Source of the DNA: Acetobacter sicerae
GTDB taxonomy: Bacteria; Pseudomonadota; Alphaproteobacteria; Acetobacterales; Acetobacteraceae
Length of the DNA stretch: 64,000 nt
Assembly (NCBI RefSeq): GCF_011516765.1
Contig: NZ_JAAABN010000005.1
Coordinates: forward strand, 62,001 to 126,000
Direction of reading: 5' to 3'
This document shows positions 43,916 through 52,876 of this stretch, piece after piece. Under the pieces are notes generated by a model. It had not been told where the DNA came from and searched no databases. It was given only the letters and a program-made list of their open reading frames with translations. Position 1 is the stretch's first letter. Each line of letters starts with the position of its first letter. The translations under genes and the position numbers were made by a program.

Positions 43916-44487
43916 GTCAGGGCCTCCACGGTGGGAAGGATGCCGGGGGTTTCCGCATCGGCCTGAACGCCGAGATAGGCGCCGTGCAAGCGGGAGAAAT
44001 GATCTCGTACTTCTAATGTGGCGCCACATCCGTCACAGGTGATCAGTGTCATGCTGATGTTTCGGGTCAGCGTATGGCAATGGGCGCACATGACGGTGCG
44101 TGTCAGGGGACCGAGTTTGAAAAGGCTGTATTCATCACGGGAGAGACCAGCCTGTTCGGCGATACGGGCTGTTTTCCAGATGAAATCTTCACTTCCGGCA
44201 GCGTAGAGCCGTAACCCCATCTGTTCGTGAGCAAGACGTCCCGCAAGTGTTTCGGTCAATTGTGAAACAGACCGGAAGGAACGCAGGCCATTATGTTGTT
44301 GCGGAAGAATCGTACTGCCGCCGTGTACAACCCACACTTCATCGAATGTGTCGGGATCTGTTTCTGATCGCAGGCAGGAAGGATCGAGCGTGGGTTTGTC
44401 CGTCAATATCAATGAAAACTGCACATTCGGACTGATCCCGAACGGTAAGTAAACCGGCCGACTTTTTACTGGGGACGACGGGATCAT
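43912..44487 (-). CDS. DmmA-like dimethylamine monooxygenase subunit
   Basis: A 191-residue protein resembling the DmmA-type subunit found beside DUF3445 haem enzymes. Its C-terminal part has four cysteines as CAHC (134-137) and CDGC (151-154), a zinc-ribbon or rubredoxin-like site. The middle WVVHGGSTILPQQ and FIWKTARIAEQAGL segments match that family as I remember it. The ATG at 44487 is used; a TTG six bases earlier is possible. It is first in the minus operon, overlapping the reductase by four bases. Confidence 0.75.
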   Translation of the reverse strand: MIPSSPVKSRPVYLPFGISPNVQFSLILTDKPTLDPSCLRSETDPDTFDEVWVVHGGSTILPQQHNGLRSFRSVSQLTETLAGRLAHEQMGLRLYAAGSEDFIWKTARIAEQAGLSRDEYSLFKLGPLTRTVMCAHCHTLTRNISMTLITCDGCGATLEVRDHFSRLHGAYLGVQADAETPGILPTVEALT

Positions 44488-44596
44488 CTGCAAGCATCTC
44501 CCAATGTTCGTGTGTGGTGAAAACGTTTCAGCAGATGCACGGGTGGGTGAATCTGCGATCGTGGTATTGCCGCGTTCAGCTTAGACAATTGTTTTG

Positions 44597-44629
44597 ATAT
44601 CGCACCAGTCTCTAATGCCAATATCGCAC
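44597..44629. promoter_or_regulatory. Direct repeat in the divergent control region
   Basis: ATATCGCAC occurs at 44597-44605 and again at 44621-44629, 24 bases apart, upstream of the demethylase operon. The 439-bp divergent region 44488-44926 has no gene and becomes very AT-rich near 44750-44860. The repeats are candidate regulator or activator sites; the partner is unknown. Confidence 0.35.
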
Positions 44630-44813
44630 TATCGTCATAGTCGATGGCTCAGAGGAGAATCCTGAAAAAAGAGCCCATCAGTACGTGCTGAAATCGACAT
44701 ACCTCTGTGAATGGAGAGTCTGAATGGCAGATTCATCGGAAAAACATAAAATTACCGAGACTCAAAAGGAAAAGTAATAAAATAATTATTATATATCAAT
44801 TTCTTATAAATGT

Positions 44814-44828
44814 ATCGGAATATCCGAT
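44814..44828. promoter_or_regulatory. LysR-type (T-N11-A) dyad before the aldehyde dehydrogenase
   Basis: ATCGG-AATAT-CCGAT (44814-44828) is a perfect dyad. Within it T815 and A827 are 11 bases apart, the classic LysR-type site form. It lies about 100 bp before the dehydrogenase start. The LysR gene at 50366 is the natural candidate regulator, though it is not adjacent. Confidence 0.45.
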
Positions 44829-44926
44829 GTTTCTTATTGGCATTATATATTGGTTTGGTATCGTAACGTATGCCACGGTTCAGGAAACAGGCGGTCCGCA
44901 ACGGTTCGCTGGCTTGAGGGGCGTGT

Positions 44927-46357
44927 ATGGTACTGACCAGAATGCTGATTGGTTCCGACTTTGTTGAAGGCGCGGGAGAGAAGGAGACACTCTTTGCGCC
45001 GATGACGGGTGACGTCATCATGGAACTGGCAAGCGCATCGACGGAACAGGTTGATGCGGCTGTGCTGGCGGCTTCTGAGGCCTTTCCGGCCTGGTCGATG
45101 ACGACACCGGCCGAACGCTCCATGTGTCTGCTGAAAGTGGCCGACGCCATTGAACGGGACGCAGAAACATTTGCCGAACTGGAAGCTAGGAATACAGGCA
45201 AGCCCCGTCACCTGATACTGAGTGATGAAATTCCGGCTCTCGTTGACTGTTTCCGTTTTTTCGCGTCAGCAGCAAGAAATCTGAGTGGGCCGATCGCCGG
45301 AGAGTATCTGGCGGGGTACACGTCCATGCTGCGACGTGCGCCAGTGGGCGTGGTGGCATGCATTGCGCCGTGGAATTATCCGTTGCTGATGGCGACGTGG
45401 AAACTGGCCCCGGCTCTGGCCGCGGGCAACAGTTGTGTCATCAAGCCTTCTGAAAACACGCCCTTTACAATTCTGCATCTTGGAAAGATTTTTGCAGAAA
45501 TAATGCCAGCCGGTGTGGTCAATGTCGTTCTGGGAAGAGGCAATTCTGTCGGGCAGCAGCTTCTGGATCATCCGGACGTCGCCATGGTGTCGCTCACGGG
45601 GGATATTGCGACAGGAAGAAAGGTCATTGCCGCCGCCGCCCGCTCCGTGAAGCGGACACATCTGGAGTTGGGAGGAAAGGCCCCTGTCATCGTCTATGAT
45701 GATGCCGATCTGGAGGCGGTTGTGCAGGGTGTGCGGACTTTTGGATATTACAACGCCGGACAGGACTGCACGGCTGCATGTCGGGTCTATGCCGACGAGA
45801 AGGTATATGACCGTCTGGTTGCCGATCTGACGGCTTCAGTCAAAAAAATCTCTTTTGGACACAGGAATGATGCAAGGAATGAGATCCCGCCTCTGATTTC
45901 CGCGCGTCAGCGTTCCCGTGTCGCCGCTTTTGTCGAGCGTGCGGCGGAACTTCCTCATGTCGAAATCACAACCGGTGGAGATATGGCTGAAGGCAGAGGG
46001 TATTTTTACAAACCCACAGTGATCGCTGGCGCGCTTCCCGGAGATGAAATTGTGGAGCGGGAAGTTTTCGGTCCGGTTGTATCCGTGACACGCTGCCGGG
46101 ATATGGATGCAGTCATCCGGAATGTGAACAACTCGCCTTATGGACTGGCTTCTTCCGTCTGGACCGGAAACATCAGTCGCGGCATGGAGGCTGCGTCACG
46201 CCTTCGGTACGGGTGCACGTGGGTCAATACACATTTCATGCTGGTCAATGAAATGCCGCATGGTGGATTCCGGAATTCCGGTTACGGTAAGGACATGAGT
46301 CTCGGATCGATCGAAGACTACACGGTGTCCCGGCATGTCATGGTAAAATGGAACTGA
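44927..46357 (+). CDS. patD: Gamma-aminobutyraldehyde dehydrogenase
   Basis: It would oxidise 4-aminobutanal (from putrescine) to GABA with NAD. The 476-residue product has catalytic Cys281 in YYNAGQDCTAACR, the general base Glu247 in THLELGGKAPVI, and a C-terminus (YGCTWVNTHFMLVNEMPHGG to GYGKDMSLGSIEDYTV) close to E. coli PatD/YdcW. GAGGGG precedes the ATG. An ABC importer follows as in the E. coli ydcSTUVW region. Betaine-aldehyde or a methylated aldehyde is an alternative substrate. Confidence 0.85.
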   Translation: MVLTRMLIGSDFVEGAGEKETLFAPMTGDVIMELASASTEQVDAAVLAASEAFPAWSMTTPAERSMCLLKVADAIERDAETFAELEARNTGKPRHLILSDEIPALVDCFRFFASAARNLSGPIAGEYLAGYTSMLRRAPVGVVACIAPWNYPLLMATWKLAPALAAGNSCVIKPSENTPFTILHLGKIFAEIMPAGVVNVVLGRGNSVGQQLLDHPDVAMVSLTGDIATGRKVIAAAARSVKRTHLELGGKAPVIVYDDADLEAVVQGVRTFGYYNAGQDCTAACRVYADEKVYDRLVADLTASVKKISFGHRNDARNEIPPLISARQRSRVAAFVERAAELPHVEITTGGDMAEGRGYFYKPTVIAGALPGDEIVEREVFGPVVSVTRCRDMDAVIRNVNNSPYGLASSVWTGNISRGMEAASRLRYGCTWVNTHFMLVNEMPHGGFRNSGYGKDMSLGSIEDYTVSRHVMVKWN

Positions 46358-46362
46358 CAATA

Positions 46363-47379
46363 ATGACGGATGAGTCTTCCCTGCATGCGCCTGCGGTCAG
46401 CCTGACCGCCCTGACCAAATCCTACGGTCACGGCAAGCCGGTTCTGAAAGGCATTGATCTGACCATTCAGCGCGGCGAGTTCTTTACCATGCTGGGTCCG
46501 TCCGGCTCCGGAAAGACCACCACCCTGCGTCTGATCGGTGGATTTGAGTTGCCGGATTCCGGAGAGGTTTTTCTCAACGGCGTCAAGGTTACAAGACTTC
46601 CTCCATACAGGCGTGATGTCAACACGATGTTTCAGGACTATGCGTTGTTTCCGCATATGAGTCTTCAGGACAATGTCGCCTACGGCATGAAGATCAGAGG
46701 CGTGGATAAAGCCGAGCGGACCGAGCGCGCCACGAAAGCGCTCGCCATGGTGCATCTGGAAGCTGTGGGAGATCGTCGTCCTTCCCAGCTTTCAGGTGGC
46801 CAGAGGCAGCGTGTGGCGCTGGCGCGCGCTCTGGTGAATGAACCTTCCCTGATTCTGCTTGATGAACCATTGGGCGCTCTGGATCTGAAACTGCGTCGGG
46901 AGATGCAGGTGGAACTGAAGAAGATCCAGAAACAGACCGGAATAACCTTTGTTTATGTCACGCATGATCAGGAAGAGGCGCTGAGCATGAGTGATCGCAT
47001 TGCCGTGTTTTCGGAGGGTGTGATTGAACAGATCGGGACGCCGGAAGAGCTGTACGAGCGGCCTGCGAGCGGTTTTGTCGCCCGTTTTATCGGATCATCC
47101 AATATCCTGAATGAAAGTGGAGGTGAGATTCTGCTGCGGCCGGAAGATATCCGGCTGGAAACGCAGGATTATGCGCTGACATCGGATGAGGCCGGTTTGT
47201 CGGGTCTTGTTCAGGAGATTTCCTACCTCGGCCCGGTCACACGTTGCCGTGTGGCTACGACCGACGGTGACAGGAGTGTCACCGCCATGGTGCCGTCGCG
47301 TCAGGCGCGTGGGTTGGACGAGAATATGGCCGTTCGGGCTGTATGGTCGAAAGAGTCTGCCTATCCTCTTTCATCGTAA
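46363..47379 (+). CDS. ydcT: Polyamine-type ABC importer ATPase (YdcT/PotA-like)
   Basis: A 338-residue ATPase with Walker [12 protein letters not shown], signature [15 protein letters not shown], Walker [13 protein letters not shown] and a C-terminal TOBE-type regulatory domain. The ATG at 46363 follows the dehydrogenase stop; an ATG at 46348 overlaps it. Downstream is the binding protein. The gene order dehydrogenase, ATPase, binding protein, two permeases is a permuted version of ydcSTUVW. Confidence 0.88.
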   Translation: MTDESSLHAPAVSLTALTKSYGHGKPVLKGIDLTIQRGEFFTMLGPSGSGKTTTLRLIGGFELPDSGEVFLNGVKVTRLPPYRRDVNTMFQDYALFPHMSLQDNVAYGMKIRGVDKAERTERATKALAMVHLEAVGDRRPSQLSGGQRQRVALARALVNEPSLILLDEPLGALDLKLRREMQVELKKIQKQTGITFVYVTHDQEEALSMSDRIAVFSEGVIEQIGTPEELYERPASGFVARFIGSSNILNESGGEILLRPEDIRLETQDYALTSDEAGLSGLVQEISYLGPVTRCRVATTDGDRSVTAMVPSRQARGLDENMAVRAVWSKESAYPLSS

Positions 47380-47418
47380 AGGGATTTTCGGAATGTCTTG
47401 TGTTTTCAGGAAGAAAGG

Positions 47419-48558
47419 ATGACGACCATGAAGGGTTTCAGTGCACTGCTTCTGGCTACCTGTTGCACCGCGATGATGGCGCAGGCGTATGCGGCGGATC
47501 TTCCGACCTCTGTCGGTAAAGGCGAAGGCGACCTGAACGTCGTTGCCTGGGAGGGTTACGCCGACGACGCCTGGGTCAAACCGTTTGAAGAACAGACCGG
47601 ATGCAAGGTCCATCGCAAGTATGTCGGTTCGTCCGACGAGATGGTGGCGCTGACCCGTATGGGTGGCGGCAAGGGGTTTGATGTTGTTTCGGCGTCCGGC
47701 GACGCAGCGCTTCGGTTGATCTTCGGCAAGAACGTGCAGCCTGTGAACATAAGCCTGATTCCGGCCTATGCCGATCTCATGCCGGAACTCAAGGAGCCGT
47801 CCTTCAACACGGTGAAGGGCGTTCATTACGGCATTTCCTATGAGTGGGGACCAAATGTCCTCATGTGGAACACGAAAACGATCACGACAGCTCCGACAAG
47901 CTGGTCTGTCATTTACGATAAGGCGCATACGGGCGTTATCACGGTTCCGGACAACCCGATCCAGATTGCGGATGCGGCGCTGTATCTGTCGCACACAAAG
48001 CCTGAACTTGGCATCACAGACCCTTATGAGCTGACGCAGACGCAGATGGATGCGGTGGTGGCGTTGCTGAAAGAGCAGCGGCCGCTCGTCAAGAAATACT
48101 GGGCGCTGGCGTCAGACGAAGTTGACCTCTTCAAGAGTGGAGATGCGCAGGTCGGTGCGGCGTGGCCGTATCAGGCCAACACGCTGCGGGCGGCGAACGT
48201 GCCTGTGCAGGACACCATTCCAACTGAAGGGGCCACGGGTTGGGCGGATACGTGGATGATCAGCACCCACGCGGAACATCCGAACTGTGCCTATCTGTGG
48301 ATCAATCATGTGATGACGCCGAAAGTTCAGGCGCAGCAGGCGCTGTCTTTTGGTGAGACGCCTGCGAATACCAAGGCCTGTGCGGAGATGGACGCGACCC
48401 AGCCGGGTTCGTGCAAACAGTATCATGCTGATGCATCGGCGGCCTATTTCTCGACGATCAAGTTCTGGAAAACACCTGTCAAACAGTGTGGAAATGGTCA
48501 GAGTAACTGTCTTGATTATGCCGCCTGGCAGCGTGCATGGCAGCAGGTCAAACAGTAA
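47419..48558 (+). CDS. ydcS: Periplasmic binding protein (YdcS-like)
   Basis: A 379-residue binding protein with a signal peptide (MKGFSALLLATCCTAMMAQA, cut after YAA). The mature part has VVAWEGYADDAWVKPFEEQTG, SASGDAALRLIFGKNVQPVN, YEWGPNVLMWNTKT and TGWADTWMISTHAEHPNCAY, strongly like E. coli YdcS. Starts at 47419 (AGGAAG) or 47428 (AAAGGA) both fit. It is presumed to capture putrescine, spermidine or a methylated amine. Confidence 0.85.
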   Translation: MTTMKGFSALLLATCCTAMMAQAYAADLPTSVGKGEGDLNVVAWEGYADDAWVKPFEEQTGCKVHRKYVGSSDEMVALTRMGGGKGFDVVSASGDAALRLIFGKNVQPVNISLIPAYADLMPELKEPSFNTVKGVHYGISYEWGPNVLMWNTKTITTAPTSWSVIYDKAHTGVITVPDNPIQIADAALYLSHTKPELGITDPYELTQTQMDAVVALLKEQRPLVKKYWALASDEVDLFKSGDAQVGAAWPYQANTLRAANVPVQDTIPTEGATGWADTWMISTHAEHPNCAYLWINHVMTPKVQAQQALSFGETPANTKACAEMDATQPGSCKQYHADASAAYFSTIKFWKTPVKQCGNGQSNCLDYAAWQRAWQQVKQ

Positions 48559-49409
48559 TGACAGACCGCCGGAAGCTTCTGGGGCATCTGGCCCTGCTGC
48601 TACCCCCGTTCGGGTGGCTGACGGTCTTCTATCTTGGCAGTCTGTTTGCCCTGCTGCTTTCGGCTTTCTGGCAGGTCGATTCAATGTCCGGCGAGATACT
48701 CCACGAGTGGACGCTGGACAATTTCCGTATCCTCGCCACGGATAGTACCTACCGTGTTATTGCGGAGAGGACGATCGGTATTGCGGTGCTGGTCACGATT
48801 ACGGATATCATCCTTGCGTGGCCGCTGGCCTATGTCATCGCCCGCAAGGTTGGGCCGCGTATGAAGCTGGTTCTGCTCGTGCTGGTGGCGCTTCCACTCT
48901 GGTCGAGCATGCTGGCGCGGATTTATTCCTGGCGGCTGATTCTGGGCCATGACGGCGTGCTGAACTGGTTTCTGCGAACGGCAGGATTGCCGGAGCAGTC
49001 ATTCGCTTTCACGAATGTCGCTTTATGGATCGTGTTCACCTATCTGTGGCTGCCTTTCATGCTGATGCCTCTTGTTTCAGCTCTGGAACGGATTCCGGCC
49101 TCTCTTCCTGACGCGGCTGGGGATATGGGCGCTACACCGTTCCAGACATTCCGGACCGTGATCTTTCCACTCGCCATTCCGGGCATGGCGGCGGGGTCGG
49201 TTTTTACCTTTGCCGTCACACTGGGCGAGTATGTCACGCCGATGCTGGTGGGGGGCGCGGGGTCCGAGTTTATCGGCAACGTGGTCTATTCGAATGTAGG
49301 CGTGTCCGGAAATATTCCGTTTGCAGCCGCCTATTCCATGATCCTTCTCGTGGTGGTCGGCGCCTACATGTTGCTTGCCCGGCGGTTCGGAGCGTTTGAC
49401 GGAGCATGA
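48558..49409 (+). CDS. ydcU: ABC importer permease (YdcU-like)
   Basis: A 283-residue inner-membrane protein with six hydrophobic segments and an EAA-type loop (DAAGDMGATPFQTFRTVIFP). The ATG at 48558 overlaps the binding-protein stop as TAATG. It pairs with the next permease. Confidence 0.87.
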   Translation: MTDRRKLLGHLALLLPPFGWLTVFYLGSLFALLLSAFWQVDSMSGEILHEWTLDNFRILATDSTYRVIAERTIGIAVLVTITDIILAWPLAYVIARKVGPRMKLVLLVLVALPLWSSMLARIYSWRLILGHDGVLNWFLRTAGLPEQSFAFTNVALWIVFTYLWLPFMLMPLVSALERIPASLPDAAGDMGATPFQTFRTVIFPLAIPGMAAGSVFTFAVTLGEYVTPMLVGGAGSEFIGNVVYSNVGVSGNIPFAAAYSMILLVVVGAYMLLARRFGAFDGA

Positions 49410-50194
49410 GTGGTTCGATGCGTAATCTTGCTCTCTGGGGCGCAGCATCAGCGGTGCTTGCGTTTCTACTGCTGCCGCTGTTGATCGTGCTGGTGTTCGC
49501 GTTCGATGCGTCATCCGTGCAGGTCTGGCCAATCCATTCCTTTTCTCTGAAATGGTTTTACGCCACCTGGGCGGATGAGGAAGTGAGGAGTGCGCTGCTT
49601 GTCTCTCTGGAGGTGGCCGGTTTGGCGACACTGCTTGCATCCGTGCTCGGGACACTGGCGGCAGTGGGGATGAATGGTCTTTCTTCCCGTGCGGTTCAGG
49701 TGGGATCATTCTTTCTCACGCTTCCCATTGCGTTGCCAGGTGTGCTGACCGGCATTGCGATGAACAGTTTTTTCACCGCGCTGGAGATTCCCTTCACGAT
49801 GGTGACGCTGGTGATTGCGCACACAACGTTCTGCACTGTGGTGATTTACAGCAATGTCATGGCGCGGCTACGGCGGCTTCCCCGCTCGCTGCTTGAAGCG
49901 GCGCAGGATATGGGTGCGACGCCTTTTCGGGGTTTTGCCAGTATCACTCTGCCTCTTTTGAGCGGATCGATTGTATCGGGAATGCTTCTGGCGTTTGCAC
50001 TGTCTTTCGATGAAGTGATCGTGTCCACCTTCACATCCGGTTCCGAAACAACCTTGCCGTTGTGGATCTTCGGCGCCATTCGTCTGGGGCAGCACATGCC
50101 GGAGGTGAATGTTGTGGTATTTGCTGTTGTGGCGGTGACATTGCTGCCGATCATCCTTGGTCAGAAGCTGGCCGCGTCCGCATCCAGAGAGTAG
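49406..50194 (+). CDS. ydcV: ABC importer permease (YdcV/PotC-like)
   Basis: A 262-residue inner-membrane partner permease with the EAA loop EAAQDMGATPFRGFASITLP and the SFDEVIVSTFTSG segment typical of PotC/YdcV. Its start overlaps the previous gene as ATGA. A 171-bp gap without a credible gene separates it from the LysR gene. Confidence 0.87.
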   Translation: MSGSMRNLALWGAASAVLAFLLLPLLIVLVFAFDASSVQVWPIHSFSLKWFYATWADEEVRSALLVSLEVAGLATLLASVLGTLAAVGMNGLSSRAVQVGSFFLTLPIALPGVLTGIAMNSFFTALEIPFTMVTLVIAHTTFCTVVIYSNVMARLRRLPRSLLEAAQDMGATPFRGFASITLPLLSGSIVSGMLLAFALSFDEVIVSTFTSGSETTLPLWIFGAIRLGQHMPEVNVVVFAVVAVTLLPIILGQKLAASASRE

Positions 50195-50365
50195 GTCGTA
50201 TGAAGGAATGTATGCTGGCGCCGGAGTTGACAGGGTCCTGTTATGAAACTCGCGATGTTCTGCTGAATGCGTCGGGTGACAAGTGAGACTCTCCGGAAAA
50301 CATCGGGAGCAGTGGTGTGAGTCCTCGTCGGTCTCGCTCTGCATCCGTGAGGAAAACTGTCCGTT

Positions 50366-51277
50366 ATGGCGCTGACATTACGCCAGCTTCGATATTTTGC
50401 GTCTGTTGCGGAGGTCGGCTCGATCTCCGGTGCTGCAATGGTTCTGTTGGTTTCCCAGTCAACGGTGACGGAAGCCCTGCGTGATCTTGAAGCCGAGATG
50501 GGGTTCCGGCTTCTTGACCGTCATGCGCGCGGTGTTGTTCTGACCCGTCGTGGACAGCAGTTTTTCCAACGTGTGCAGCGTATTCTTGATGGCGTCGCCG
50601 ATGCGCAGAGCATGAAGGACGAGGATGAAGAGGCGCTTGTCGGCACGCTTACTCTCGGCGTGACGCAGGTTGTGGCGGGGTATGTCCTGCCCGATCTTCT
50701 GACACGATTCCGGCGCGCTTTTCCAAAGGTGGATGTAATACTGATAGAGGAGCAGTCCGATTATCTCGATCACATGCTGGTAAGCGGGGAACTTGATCTT
50801 GCCGTGATGCTGCGTCTCGGCAGTTCGGTTCCCAGCGCCTGTGGTGCGCATGTGATGGGGGTTTCTCCTCATCATGTCTGGTTGTCTCATGGACATCCTC
50901 TTGCGCAGGAAAAGCAGGTGAGCCTGAAGCAGTTGGATCAGGAGCCTTTCATAACGCTTGCTGCCGATATTCTTGAAAGCAGAATGACGGCGGTCTGTGA
51001 GAAGTTTGCTTTTCAGCCCGTGTCCTATTTCCGGTCGACATCCATTGAAGCCATACGAAGTCTGGTGGCTGCCGGGCATGGTATCGCCCTGTTGCCGCAA
51101 CTGATCTATCGGCCATGGTCGCTTGAAGGTGAAAAGATAGAATCCCGGCCGGTGCAGGAGGAACTTCCGACTGCGGATCTGCTGGTGATGTGGCGACGTG
51201 GTCTGCCACTGGCCGCTCCGGCGCAGTATTTCATGGACATGGCGTTGCAGCGGACGGATCGTGTTGCAGGCTGGTAA
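50366..51277 (+). CDS. LysR-type transcriptional regulator
   Basis: A 303-residue regulator: an N-terminal winged helix (LRQLRYFASVAEVGSISGAA to ALRDLEAEMGFRLLDR) and a periplasmic-binding-like effector domain. It lies between the importer genes and gabT and is a likely activator of this catabolic locus; the T-N11-A dyad at 44814 is one possible target. Effector is unknown. Confidence 0.9.
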   Translation: MALTLRQLRYFASVAEVGSISGAAMVLLVSQSTVTEALRDLEAEMGFRLLDRHARGVVLTRRGQQFFQRVQRILDGVADAQSMKDEDEEALVGTLTLGVTQVVAGYVLPDLLTRFRRAFPKVDVILIEEQSDYLDHMLVSGELDLAVMLRLGSSVPSACGAHVMGVSPHHVWLSHGHPLAQEKQVSLKQLDQEPFITLAADILESRMTAVCEKFAFQPVSYFRSTSIEAIRSLVAAGHGIALLPQLIYRPWSLEGEKIESRPVQEELPTADLLVMWRRGLPLAAPAQYFMDMALQRTDRVAGW

Positions 51278-51295
51278 ATGGGAGGTATGCAGTGA

Positions 51296-51329
51296 AATAC
51301 TTTTCTTCTTTGACGGGTAGAAGAGTATT
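51296..51329 (+). promoter_or_regulatory. Hairpin between the LysR and gabT genes
   Basis: AATACT...CTTCT (51296-51309) pairs with AGAAG-AGTATT (51319-51329), leaving three bulged Ts. No T run follows. The 179-bp gap otherwise shows no gene and probably contains the gabT promoter. Confidence 0.35.
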
Positions 51330-51456
51330 GGAAGTGGGATTATGTGGAGTGCGGCGTGTGCAGTGCGCTCCGGTTGTGTCACAGCACTTGTCCGGATGCT
51401 TTGGATTTTGATGTCAGGCCGAGCCAGCCGGGCAGTTTTTGGATAGGGAAAGAAAC

Positions 51457-52737
51457 GTGAGTACAGGCAAGAGCAATAAGGATCTGTCGGCTCGTCGTGC
51501 AGCCGCCGTTCCTGTTGGTGTGGGATCGGCCACCGCTATTTACGCGGATCGCGCTCAGGGGGCTGAACTGTGGGATGTCGAAGGACGTCGCTACGTTGAC
51601 TTTGCAGCAGGTATCGCTGTGGTCAATGTTGGTCATCGTCATCCGGCTGTCATTCAGGCTGTGCAGGAACAGCTCGAACATTTCAGCCATACGGGCTTCC
51701 AGGTTGCTCCGTATGAAAACTATATTGCCCTTGCAGAACGTCTGAACGCTGCCGCACCATTCGATGGACCGGCGAAAAGCATTTTCTTCACGACCGGCGC
51801 AGAAGCGACCGAGAATGCCGTGAAGATCGCGCGTGCTGCGACAGGCCGGTCAGGTGTTATTGCGTTTACCGGTGGTTTCCATGGCCGCACACTGCTTGCG
51901 TCTGCCATGACCGGCAAGGTGAATCCTTACAAGACACAGTTCGGCACCATGCCGGGTGATGTCTTCCATGCGCCGTTCCCGGCTCGTGGTGTATCGGTTG
52001 CAGACAGCCTTAACGCGCTGGATCTGATGTTTGCCGCGGACATTGATCCATCCCGCGTGGCTGCGATCATCATCGAGCCGGTGCAGGGTGAAGGCGGCTT
52101 CCGGGTGAGCCCGAAGGAACTGCTGGAAGGCCTGCGCGAGCGTTGCACGAAGCACGGCATTCTGCTGATTGCAGACGAGGTTCAGACCGGTTTTGCCCGC
52201 ACAGGCAAGCTGTTCGGCATCCAGCATTCGGGCGTCAAGCCTGACCTGATCTCGGTCGCCAAGGCTCTTGGTGGCGGATTCCCGTTGTCCGGCGTCGTGG
52301 GTCGTGCAGAAATCATGGATGCTGTCCGTCCCGGCGGTCTTGGTGGCACGTATGGTGGTTCTCCGCTCGCCTGTGCCGCAGGTCTCGCGGTTCTGGATGT
52401 TATCGAAAAGGAAAAACTCTGTGCCCGTGCAGAGCATATCGGCGCGACGATCAGCAAGCGTATTGCGGGCTGGGCTGAGCGAAGTGACCTGACGCCTGTC
52501 GGCAAGGCTCATGGTCTTGGCGCGATGGTCGGTTTCGATGTGCTTGACGCACACGGTTCTGACGAGGTGAAAGCCGGTGGAGCGGGCCAGATCTGTGCGC
52601 GTGCGACAGAAGCTGGTCTGATCGTGCTGTCCTGTGGCGTTCTGGGTGAGACGGTTCGTCTCCTGCCGCCTCTGACCATCAGTGACGAACTGCTGAACGA
52701 GGGGCTGGATCTTCTTGAGAAGGTTCTCGCGGTCTGA
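51457..52737 (+). CDS. gabT: 4-aminobutyrate aminotransferase
   Basis: A PLP enzyme moving the amino group of GABA to 2-oxoglutarate, giving succinate semialdehyde. The 426-residue product (same length as E. coli GabT) has the PLP lysine at Lys269 in SVAKALGGGFPLSG and the IADEVQTGFARTG region with the PLP-ring Asp. The GTG at 51457, after AGGGAAAGAAAC, is preferred to a TTG at 51439. No succinate-semialdehyde dehydrogenase gene is in the window. Confidence 0.92.
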   Translation: MSTGKSNKDLSARRAAAVPVGVGSATAIYADRAQGAELWDVEGRRYVDFAAGIAVVNVGHRHPAVIQAVQEQLEHFSHTGFQVAPYENYIALAERLNAAAPFDGPAKSIFFTTGAEATENAVKIARAATGRSGVIAFTGGFHGRTLLASAMTGKVNPYKTQFGTMPGDVFHAPFPARGVSVADSLNALDLMFAADIDPSRVAAIIIEPVQGEGGFRVSPKELLEGLRERCTKHGILLIADEVQTGFARTGKLFGIQHSGVKPDLISVAKALGGGFPLSGVVGRAEIMDAVRPGGLGGTYGGSPLACAAGLAVLDVIEKEKLCARAEHIGATISKRIAGWAERSDLTPVGKAHGLGAMVGFDVLDAHGSDEVKAGGAGQICARATEAGLIVLSCGVLGETVRLLPPLTISDELLNEGLDLLEKVLAV

Positions 52738-52765
52738 AATCAGCGTTCAGTTTTCTGAAGTAAAG

Positions 52766-52800
52766 AAAAAGGTGTTCCATGTGAGTGGAGCACCTTTTTT
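52766..52800. terminator. Bidirectional terminator after gabT
   Basis: AAAAAGGTGTTCCA (52766-52779) and TGGAGCACCTTTTTT (52786-52800) form a 14-bp stem with one G-T pair. A-rich and T-rich edges allow termination on both strands, suiting the convergent gabT and the gene ending at 52877. Confidence 0.88.
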
Positions 52801-52876
52801 ATGATGGTCGGTTTGTATGGAAACAGAACGACATTCTCTGTTGTCTGTTTCTGAAAATCAGAGAAAATTCCGTTAC

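Noticed and set aside
50200-50286. A 28-codon frame between the second permease and the LysR gene
   Set aside because: Only a weak purine stretch precedes it and the peptide has no hydrophobic or conserved pattern; likely chance.
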